Below are positions 1-5,067 of a DNA stretch of 21,193 bases, piece by piece (the first letter of the stretch is position 1; every line of letters begins with the position of its first letter). Below the pieces are notes generated by a model, which saw nothing but the letters and a program-made list of their open reading frames with translations, made no database searches and was not told the DNA's origin. The stretch lies in assembly GCA_900759045.1 (NCBI GenBank), contig CAAETU010000023.1, positions 1 to 21,193 on the forward strand, read 5' to 3'. The stretch is from an uncultured Collinsella sp. (GTDB taxonomy: Bacteria > Actinomycetota > Coriobacteriia > Coriobacteriales > Coriobacteriaceae). A program made the translations under genes and the position numbers.

Positions 1-90
1 ATCGAGGCCGGCACGCTCGTGGAAAAGATCAAGTCGTCCTCGCAGACGCTCAAGCAGGAATACCTCGATACATACGAGGGAGGTGAATGA
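1..90 (+). CDS. C-terminal end of an unidentified protein (partial)
   Basis: An open frame runs in from the left edge and stops at TGA 88-90, giving the last 29 residues of a protein. The tail is hydrophilic and charged (it ends EYLDTYEGGE) and could be helical, but it has no motif I recognise. The stop lies 2 bases before the ATG at 92, and the Shine-Dalgarno sequence of that next gene (GGGAGGTG, 78-85) lies inside this coding end. The two were therefore probably translated from one message. Too little is present to name a function. Confidence 0.5.
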   Translation: MEAGTLVEKIKSSSQTLKQEYLDTYEGGE

Positions 91-91
91 C

Positions 92-521
92 ATGATAGGC
101 AAGAGCTATGCAAAGATAGCGATTGTTGGCTCTGTACTTTTTCTTGCAAATGGTGCTATGTACATCATTTGCGAGGTATAGGTCCGAGCAGTCGTTCATC
201 GATGGCGCTGAAAACGGTTTTGGCATAGACGGGATGTATGTCAACGATGGCGCGACCAAGCCGTCTATGGCGATTCTTGCGGGCGAAGATATGGAATGGC
301 AAATCTGTAATGCCGATGGCTCTTGCATGAATGGTCGTTTGGCTGCAACAAGCGATCCGAATTCGTTTGATCTTCTCGACAATGATGGAGCGGATTGCGG
401 TTCTGTTCACCTTTCATATGCATCGCGAGATGGGATGGACGGCATTCTCTACGTCTCCCACGAGACCGGCGATTTCAAGATGCGCAGGACTAACCGAGTG
501 CCGGCTTTTATCGAGGAGTGA
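92..521 (+). pseudogene. Small membrane-anchored or secreted protein, broken by a frameshift
   Basis: A strong Shine-Dalgarno sequence (78-85) precedes ATG 92. That frame gives 29 residues with a hydrophobic core (AIVGSVLFLANGAMYIIC), typical of a signal anchor, then stops at TAG 179-181. The frame one base later is open from 123 to TGA 519-521 and carries the body of the protein, beginning near SEQSFIDGAENGFG and including MEWQICNADGSCMNG and LLDNDGADCGSVHLSY. Skipping one base around 174-183 joins anchor and body into one protein of about 142 residues with a few extracytoplasmic cysteines. I read this as a +1 frameshift mutation in a once-intact gene. The alternatives are a sequencing error or a weak internal start (TTG 123). 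I do not recognise the family. The base composition is less GC-rich than the core genes further right. Confidence 0.55.
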
Positions 522-526
522 GAGTT

Positions 527-555
527 CCCGGCGGTCTGCCGATTAGGCCGCCGGG
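527..555 (+). terminator. GC-rich hairpin just after the frameshifted gene
   Basis: CCCGGCGG (527-534) pairs perfectly with CCGCCGGG (548-555), starting 5 bases after the stop codon at 521. The following sequence (GTATTGAA) lacks a proper T-run, so intrinsic termination would be weak. The position still suggests a 3' end or mRNA-stabilising structure. Confidence 0.4.
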
Positions 556-564
556 GTATTGAAC

Positions 565-600
565 CCCGCATTCATCCGTACACACACGGATGAATGCGGG
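565..600. repeat. Perfect 15-bp inverted repeat with 6-base loop
   Basis: CCCGCATTCATCCGT (565-579) is perfectly complementary to ACGGATGAATGCGGG (586-600) around the loop ACACAC. Neither strand has a T-run next to it, so it is not a classical intrinsic terminator. It follows the 527-555 hairpin by 9 bases, giving two stable stems in tandem between decayed genes. It could be an RNA-stabilising element, a protein-binding site or a mobile palindromic unit. Confidence 0.75.
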
Positions 601-623
601 AAGTGTCCGGATGAAGGTGATAA

Positions 624-959
624 TCAAGGAAACAAAGCTGTTCTGCCTGGGACGGCTTTGGCCTGGACTTTAACCACAACATCGCAATCGACACTTATCA
701 GCTCGCGCAACGCGCATGGCCAAATCTCGGACGCTGGTGCATGGAGGACCTTCGAGATTTACTGGACATCCAAAACGACGACGCACACCGCGTGCTCGCC
801 GACTGCGAAGACGAGACGGCTGTCTACAATGCGATCAGAAACGGCGTGAAGTCGGGAGAGCTTTCTGTGGAACCGCCGCGCCGTCGCGCGAGCCGACCGG
901 GCAACCCGGGCAATCTGGTCCCGGCTCTCCCGGTCGTATTCCTACGATATCGCCCCTAG
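624..959 (+). pseudogene. Remnant of a DEDDh (DnaQ/epsilon-like) 3'-5' exonuclease
   Basis: Frame 3 is open from about 624 to TAG 957-959 but has three stops just upstream (612-623) and no convincing start or ribosome site. The segment after FNHNIAIDTYQLAQRAWPN resembles the second half of an epsilon-type exonuclease domain: an IDTYxLA strand/helix, then LRDLLDI, then AHRVLADCE, which matches the HxxxxD ExoIII signature (His and Asp). The N-terminal ExoI motif (DxE) is absent, and the HN element sits too close to the DTYQLA segment, so internal sequence also seems lost. The tail (VEPPRRRASRPGNPGN) is low complexity. I read it as a truncated, inactive relic of a DNA polymerase III epsilon-like or prophage/plasmid exonuclease gene. 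Confidence 0.5.
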
Positions 960-971
960 ATCACCAATGTG

Positions 972-1211
972 TCAGATAAAGAATGAGGCAATGGTTATGA
1001 TCACGCCTACGGCAGATGCAACGACTACGCCTTTTTTCTTCTCCTTTAGTCCGACGAATAGGGTTGCCGTAAAGTAAAGGGCGGAAATGCAGTCTATGGC
1101 AAGCAAAACGAGTTCCTTGGGCGGTTTCAGCAAAAGGTCGCTAGCAAAGAGTAATGCAAGCAGGGCAAAGCCGATTGTGTTCAAGTATCTCGATTGATTT
1201 TGCGACAACAT
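972..1211 (-). CDS. Small three-helix membrane protein, unknown function
   Basis: This 79-residue protein starts at ATG 1211, with an AGGAAG Shine-Dalgarno sequence 6 bases upstream. It is almost entirely hydrophobic, with three predicted membrane helices at about residues 10-28, 33-54 and 60-79. A charged loop (LKEKKKG, 54-60) separates the last two, and the chain ends on hydrophobic residues (IASFFI). It follows two decayed genes on the same strand (1629-1332 and 2171-1659), so it may be the surviving member of a small cluster for a secreted product. Immunity-like or export-accessory roles are possible but are guesses; there is no family motif. It is the only gene on this strand in region A that looks intact. 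Confidence 0.6.
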   Translation of the reverse strand: MLSQNQSRYLNTIGFALLALLFASDLLLKPPKELVLLAIDCISALYFTATLFVGLKEKKKGVVVASAVGVIITIASFFI

Positions 1212-1268
1212 GGCAACTTCCTTTCAGAACATGCAAATGAAAAGTCGGTACGATGTCATTGCGGTTGC

Positions 1269-1328
1269 AAAAAAGCCGCCGCTAGGACCGGTTGTCACGA
1301 GACCGGCGATAACTTCAGCGGTGTCAAC
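1269..1328 (-). terminator. Candidate intrinsic terminator after the secreted-protein remnant
   Basis: Read on the - strand, CCGCT and AGCGG flank an inner GCCGGT/ACCGGT stem (one G-T pair), and CGGC then six T (1269-1274) follow. It begins a few bases after the TAG at 1332-1334. The stem is interrupted, so strength is uncertain. Confidence 0.4.
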
Positions 1329-1331
1329 AAA

Positions 1332-1629
1332 CTAGAGATCGCGCAGGCAAGCCTCCTCCTTCGCGTTCAGCTTGACCTTGTGAGGGACGGGGCGGTTATT
1401 TGCAGATCCGTGAGAATCGCACCACGCCTTGGAATATGAATCCGCGCAGCGCCCGCGCTCAAAAAAGGGATATATCGTAATTTTCGTCGTAATTGACTCC
1501 GACGTAGATATCGCTGCTCTCGGCGGGAGATCCCTCGTCGGCATGGGCTGCCGCAACGGGTACAAATGGTGTCATGACAAGGGAGGGGTAAAGAGTAGCT
1601 GAGACGATGGAGGGTAGGCATTTCTTCAT
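1332..1629 (-). pseudogene. Small secreted cysteine-containing protein, frameshifted at a T6 run
   Basis: ATG 1629 follows a clear AAGGAG Shine-Dalgarno sequence. It begins a textbook signal peptide: MKKC, a hydrophobic stretch, then VAAAHA before DEGSPAESSD. The reading stops after 56 residues at TGA 1459-1461, directly behind a run of six T on the coding strand (1461-1466). Removing one T joins it to the overlapping frame that ends at TAG 1332-1334, adding about 42 residues that include GRCADSYSKAWCDSHG and EEACLRDL. The restored product would be about 98 residues, exported, with three cysteines in the mature part. I do not recognise the family; a bacteriocin-like or cell-surface peptide is conceivable. 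The lesion may be fixed decay or reversible slippage in the homopolymer. Confidence 0.55.
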
Positions 1630-1658
1630 GGCTGGCTCCTTAATCTGGCCTTTGATAG

Positions 1659-2171
1659 TTACTCGATGTCGCCTCCTTCCGCTTTATATCCGTTGTATTT
1701 GGCGTATTTCTTTAATAAGGCAAGAGGTTCTTCCTCTCCTTCGGATTAGCCGATGATGTTTCCTTGATCATCCAGTATGAATACGGACGGAATATGCTCA
1801 AGTTCATATTGGTCATACACGGTCTTATCTTAATCTATGTATATGGGAAAGTCTCCTTCATGGACCGAGGCTTCGTTTTGAAACGGGATGCCGCTTCGAT
1901 TCGTTCCGGACGCGGATGTGGACGTAACTGGTCTCGGTGCCAAGTGCGATTTCAGTGCTGTATATGACTTAACGGGAATGTCCGAGCAGTGCCGGAGTCT
2001 CCATCTGGATTGTTCCGACTGGAACATCAGCCCGAATACACTGCATAGCGACTCCAACAAGAACGTCCCCGGCGTAATCCTTCCCAAGGCATGGCAATAG
2101 TCAAGATGCCGCAGCGGCAAGACAAAGACAGATTCCCGCGATAACCCTACGCTCAGCTCGTTTCTATTCAC
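1659..2171 (-). pseudogene. Decayed gene with a thioredoxin-fold-like C-terminus
   Basis: One frame from GTG 2171 to TAA 1659-1661 is interrupted by TAA at 1830-1832 and TAA at 1746-1748. Around the first stop it reads FPIYID, then DKTVYDQYELE, and next HIPSVFILDDQGNIIG. The last resembles the cis-proline strand and beta-hairpin of thioredoxin/TlpA-like proteins (iPtxfliDxxGxi), and the protein ends KKYAKYNGYKAEGGDIE. In the 5' half the protein-like signal is in a different frame (about 2157-1861): a hydrophobic signal-like segment VIAGICLCLAAAAS, then GKDYAGDVLVGVAMQ, with its own stops. At least one frameshift and several nonsense changes are therefore needed to rebuild a protein of about 170 residues. 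No CxxC redox motif is visible. The 5' end nearly abuts the divergent pilin gene, so the true start may have been lost. Confidence 0.45.
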
Positions 2172-2180
2172 CCTGAGCGA

Positions 2181-2228
2181 AGGGAGTGTCGCATATGCAT
2201 GCAGCGGCGCAGAACCTCCGGGGGGGGG
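2181..2228 (+). promoter_or_regulatory. Pilin translation-start region: one SD, two staggered ATGs, G9 tract
   Basis: AGGGAG (2181-2186) serves two overlapping start codons in different frames: ATG 2195, 8 bases away, and ATG 2199, 12 bases away. Nine G follow at 2220-2228. With nine G only ATG 2199 is in frame with the pilin. With eight G, ATG 2195 would be in frame. With ten, neither would be. The arrangement resembles the multi-start homopolymer switches of phase-variable surface genes; switching itself is inferred. Confidence 0.55.
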
Positions 2229-3185
2229 TATCTCCTAGAGGTATCCGCCTCCGGAGGCCAAGGAATCATCGAGTACGTCCTGATCATCGCGGTCATCGGC
2301 CTGGTGATCGTGTTCGCGGGACCCGGCGTGGCCGGAGCCATCCGCAACCAGTTCAACCTGGTCGGCAACACGGTGAACAATGGGACGGTTGGCGGCGTCG
2401 AGGGAGGCGCATCCGGCGGAGGGTCTGCAGGTACCGATTCCGCGACCGTCCAGGCGGCTATCGCCAAGGACGCGAAGGACTGGACCCTCGAAGAGCAGAA
2501 GGCCGTGGCCGAGGACATCGCCGCGAAGGGCGAGGCATCGTCCGCCTTCGCCAAGGCGGAGGCCGCGATGAATGCAGGGACGAAGTTCTCGATGAAGCTC
2601 ACCGATGGTCAGACGCTCGAGTACAAGATTATCGGCATCAACCACGATGACTTGGCCGATGGTAGCGGCAAGACGGGCCTGACGTTCCTCGCCGCCTCGA
2701 CGGGTATCAAATCTCGCGTGAACGCCACCAACACCAATGCCGGTGGCTGGGAGAAGTCGGAACTCCGCGCGAAGATGAACTCCGGCGAGATCTGGAACCT
2801 GATGCCCTCCGATTTCCAATCCAAGGTGAAGCCGGTCAGGAAGCTGACGAACAACGTTGATGGAACCGACAAGAATGCCGCCGTGACGGCGACCTCGGAC
2901 AAGCTGTTCATGCTCAGTTATTCCGAAATCGTCGAGACCCCTTATAGCGGCTGGTCTGGTTATTCTTGGATCGGAAACGAAGGAACCCAGTACGAGGCCT
3001 TCAAGGGTAAGGTGACGAACAATTATTCGGGTAACGATTGCCTGAGTGTTGGCGTCGCTTGGTGGGAGCGTTCCTTGAATCCGAGCGCCTCTGCGCTCTT
3101 CCTCTATGTCAACAGCAACGGCGATCCGTCGTACAACTACGTCGCGACGAACTCGAATCGCGTCTGCCCAGCTTGGTGCTTCTAG
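2199..3185 (+). CDS. Flp (type IVb) prepilin-like protein with a DUF6273-like C-terminal domain
   Basis: This 328-residue protein begins with an arginine-rich leader. Residues 19-26 (GGQGIIEY) match the type IVb prepilin site, with cleavage after G20 and the conserved Glu at +5 and Tyr at +6. A hydrophobic helix follows (VLIIAVIGLVIVFAG, 27-41). Next come a Gly/Ser-rich linker (62-80), an Ala/Lys/Glu-rich helical segment (82-127) and a globular domain (about 128-328). That domain carries features I associate with DUF6273 (NAGGWEKSELR, TATSDKLFMLSYSEI, WWERS and the C-terminal CPAWCF). Ordinary Flp pilins are only about 50-80 residues, so this looks like a pilin-anchored display or tip protein, processed by a prepilin peptidase and assembled by a Tad system. 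No tad genes lie in the window. The start at ATG 2199 is chosen because it is in frame through the G9 tract (2220-2228). Confidence 0.8.
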   Translation: MQRRRTSGGGYLLEVSASGGQGIIEYVLIIAVIGLVIVFAGPGVAGAIRNQFNLVGNTVNNGTVGGVEGGASGGGSAGTDSATVQAAIAKDAKDWTLEEQKAVAEDIAAKGEASSAFAKAEAAMNAGTKFSMKLTDGQTLEYKIIGINHDDLADGSGKTGLTFLAASTGIKSRVNATNTNAGGWEKSELRAKMNSGEIWNLMPSDFQSKVKPVRKLTNNVDGTDKNAAVTATSDKLFMLSYSEIVETPYSGWSGYSWIGNEGTQYEAFKGKVTNNYSGNDCLSVGVAWWERSLNPSASALFLYVNSNGDPSYNYVATNSNRVCPAWCF

Positions 3186-3196
3186 ATTCATCTGTT

Positions 3197-3228
3197 AAGC
3201 CCGCACGGCCTGTGCGGGCTTTTCTTTT
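3197..3228 (+). terminator. Strong intrinsic terminator of the pilin gene
   Basis: AAGCCCGCAC (3197-3206) pairs perfectly with GTGCGGGCTT (3212-3221) around a GGCCT loop and runs into TTTTCTTTT. It lies 11 bases after the pilin stop codon. Confidence 0.9.
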
Positions 3229-3233
3229 GGCGG

Positions 3234-3401
3234 TTACTCGAACGGTTTGATGTTTGTGGCATAGGTTATCGGTTTGAGGAGAAATGGGGTCACACAGCGG
3301 CTCTCAGAGCGCCTGCCGCACTCCCCCGCCATTACTCCTGCGGCATCCTCGTATAGAGCCCATCCCGCTTGGCGTTTCGTTGCAACAGCCCACTTGTCCA
3401 C
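3234..3401 (-). CDS. Possible small ORF (32-55 residues), low confidence
   Basis: On the - strand an open frame from GTG 3401 (55 residues), or from ATG 3332 (32 residues, with AGGAG only 3 bases upstream), ends at TAA 3234-3236. Its last part reads CVTPFLLKPITYATNIKPFE, which looks protein-like. It lies downstream of and antisense to the pilin terminator, has no clear promoter, and could equally be a recurring intergenic sequence. I assign no function. Confidence 0.22.
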   Translation of the reverse strand: MDKWAVATKRQAGWALYEDAAGVMAGECGRRSESRCVTPFLLKPITYATNIKPFE

Positions 3402-3619
3402 CGATCAAGTGAACTACTGGAATAAATACAGCGACACGCTTGTTCGTTACAGTCGCTATATCTACGTAAATCGCCGCGATAAATACAGCCTGTATTCGGC
3501 TGTATACCAGCTACGCGTATGTAGATTCATATCGCGTTAATAAATCGGCTCAAGCGTGTGCAAAACGCGTAAGTAACCGCAAAAGGCGGTTATCGCGTAG
3601 GTAGATTTTTGGCACCCTG

Positions 3620-3649
3620 TTGCTTAATCAAAATTAAGCAATTGCTTAA
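3620..3649. repeat. AT-rich overlapping palindromes (TTGCTTAA units)
   Basis: TTGCTTAAT-CAAA-ATTAAGCAA (3620-3641) forms a 9-bp stem. Its right arm also begins the perfect 16-bp palindrome TTAAGCAATTGCTTAA (3634-3649). The three half-sites can therefore pair in two mutually exclusive ways. It sits just beyond the tRNA-Pro terminator. It may be an operator or cruciform, but no controlled gene is apparent. Confidence 0.6.
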
Positions 3650-3682
3650 AAACGAAAAAGGTCAGGCACTAGGTGCCTGACC
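3648..3682 (-). terminator. Intrinsic terminator of tRNA-Pro
   Basis: On the - strand a perfect 10-bp stem, GGTCAGGCAC/GTGCCTGACC (3660-3669 with 3673-3682), has a 3-base loop and is followed by TTTTTCGTTTTT. It lies 10 bases after the tRNA 3' CCA. Confidence 0.9.
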
Positions 3683-3692
3683 TGCAAACTTC

Positions 3693-3769
<77 letters not shown>

Positions 3770-3811
3770 AAGCTTTCGTTTGTTGCTCTGCTCTCGCTCG
3801 CAACAGGGAGT

Positions 3812-3841
3812 ATAATAACCCGAAACTTTGTCCCTGCGCAA
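3812..3841 (-). promoter_or_regulatory. Candidate tRNA-Pro promoter
   Basis: On the - strand TTGCGC (3836-3841) lies 18 bases before TATTAT (3812-3817), in the short gap between the coaBC stop and tRNA-Pro. A second possible -10, TATACT (3809-3814), overlaps it. There is no terminator between coaBC and the tRNA, so read-through is also possible. Confidence 0.45.
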
Positions 3842-3849
3842 GAACTTTT

Positions 3850-5067
3850 TTAAATATTTTGAAGCAAGTCCAAAATTGTATCTGCGAGCTGGGGTTTTGT
3901 TAGAACGGGAAGTTCTTGCGTACCCGCTGTACTCACGATCCAGGCCTTGTTGGTATCGGTTCCAAAGCCCGAATCGGCGCGCGAGACATCGTTGGCGATA
4001 ATGGCATCGCATCCCTTGCGGGCGAGCTTTCGCTCGGCGTACTCCACGACGTTATCGGTCTCGGCCGCAAAGCCGATCACACACCGCTCCCCCTTCTGGC
4101 GCGAGAGCTCGGCCAAAATATCAACGGTCTCGACGAGCTCGATTCGATCGAGGCGCTCGTTGGCCTTTTTGAGCTTATGGTCGGCAGGGGCCGCGGGGGT
4201 GTAGTCGGCGACGGCAGCCGCGCAAATGGCCGCATCGGCCGTCTGGAAGGCGCTCAGAGCCGCCTGCAGCATCTCTGCGGCGGTCTGCACGCGCACGCAC
4301 TCCACGCCGCGGGGAACATCGAGCGACGTCGGTCCCAGCACGAGCGTGACCGCAGCGCCGCGGCGTACGGCCTCCCCTGCCAGGGCGATGCCCATCTTGC
4401 CCGACGACCGGTTGCCAATAAAGCGAACGGGGTCGATCGGCTCGTGTGTGGGACCGGCAGTGATTACGATGCGCTTGCCCGCCAGGTCCTGGGGCGCGGG
4501 GTTCAGCACCTCGCAGACGGCCTCGACGATGTCCTCGGGCTCGCTCATGCGCCCCGTGTTCACGTCACCGCAGGCAAGGTAGCCGCTGCCGGGCCCCACC
4601 ACATGGACACCTCGCTCGCGCAGCGTGGCCATATTGGCCTGCGTCGCCGGCGCCTTCCACATGCCGTTGTTCATGGCAGGGGCGATTACGATGGGTCGCG
4701 GCGTGGCAAGCAGTGTGGTAGAGATGAGGTCATCGGCGATACCGTTTGCCATCTTGGCGATGATATTGGCCGTCGCGGGCGCCACGACCACCAGATCGGG
4801 CTCCTGCGCCAGCGAAATGTGGTGGATGGGGTCGGAGGGATCGTCGAATAGGCCCACGGCAACGGGCTCGTTGGTAAGCGCACGGAAGGTGAGCGGGCCC
4901 ACAAACTCGGTGGCATGCTCGCTCATAACGACCTTGACGCGCGCGCCGCGCTTTTGCAGCAGGCGCACGATATTGCACGACTTATAGGCGGCGATCCCGC
5001 CGGTAATGCCCAGCAGGATCGTTTTTCCCTCAAGTTGCATTGAATTGTTGGATGCCGCCGTCATCAT
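3850..5067 (-). CDS. coaBC: Bifunctional phosphopantothenoylcysteine decarboxylase / phosphopantothenate-cysteine ligase
   Basis: This 405-residue protein carries out the two middle steps of coenzyme A synthesis: joining cysteine to 4'-phosphopantothenate, then decarboxylating the product to 4'-phosphopantetheine. The N-terminal FMN-binding CoaC domain (about 14-190) shows the family motifs LGITGGIAAYK, the catalytic His in IHHISLA (81-87), PAMNNGMW (130-137) and the substrate-clamp SGYLACGDVNTGRM with Cys166. The C-terminal CoaB domain (about 196-405) shows GPTHEPIDPVRFIGNRSSGK (205-224), AAAVADYTP (283-291) and KLKK (298-301). All key residues are present and the length is normal. ATG 5067 directly follows the stop of the upstream gene (5068-5070), so translation is probably coupled. 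Met2 and Met10 are alternative starts. Confidence 0.96.
   Translation of the reverse strand: MMTAASNNSMQLEGKTILLGITGGIAAYKSCNIVRLLQKRGARVKVVMSEHATEFVGPLTFRALTNEPVAVGLFDDPSDPIHHISLAQEPDLVVVAPATANIIAKMANGIADDLISTTLLATPRPIVIAPAMNNGMWKAPATQANMATLRERGVHVVGPGSGYLACGDVNTGRMSEPEDIVEAVCEVLNPAPQDLAGKRIVITAGPTHEPIDPVRFIGNRSSGKMGIALAGEAVRRGAAVTLVLGPTSLDVPRGVECVRVQTAAEMLQAALSAFQTADAAICAAAVADYTPAAPADHKLKKANERLDRIELVETVDILAELSRQKGERCVIGFAAETDNVVEYAERKLARKGCDAIIANDVSRADSGFGTDTNKAWIVSTAGTQELPVLTKPQLADTILDLLQNI

Larger units (their letters stand above)
3229..3659. other. Long noncoding stretch rich in inverted repeats
   Basis: No convincing gene fills this stretch between the pilin terminator and the tRNA-Pro terminator. 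It contains many small symmetrical elements. TGCCGC/GCGGCA flank 3314-3345, and CACTTG/CAAGTG lie around 3391-3412. ATACAGCC (3483-3490) pairs with GGCTGTAT (3498-3505). TAACCGC (3574-3580) pairs with GCGGTTA (3586-3592). TTGCTTAAT (3620-3628) pairs with ATTAAGCAA (3633-3641). Direct repeats are ATAAATACAGC (3422 and 3479) and CGCGTA-T/G-GTAGATT (3514 and 3594). From about 3410 on it is clearly more AT-rich than its surroundings. It could be an integration junction, a regulatory patch or a degraded element. Confidence 0.5.

Noticed and set aside
170..185. Programmed ribosomal frameshift in the 92-521 gene
   Set aside because: No slippery heptamer or downstream pseudoknot is apparent, and the surrounding genes are also broken, so mutation is the simpler reading.
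559..849. + strand open frame overlapping the exonuclease remnant
   Set aside because: It starts inside the 15-bp hairpin without a ribosome site, and its Thr/Ser-rich translation is the shifted frame of the exonuclease-like segment.
2235..3191. 318-codon open frame on the - strand opposite the pilin gene
   Set aside because: The + strand frame carries an exact prepilin site, a domain pattern and a terminator; the - strand frame has no start signal and an Arg/Val/His/Gly-rich composition.
3274..3540. 88-codon + strand open frame after the pilin terminator
   Set aside because: TTG start, no real ribosome site, and it runs through several inverted repeats; composition looks noncoding.
3186..3692. 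Attachment-site duplication of tRNA-Pro
   Set aside because: I compared the tRNA 3' end by eye with the accessory region and found no matching direct repeat of useful length.
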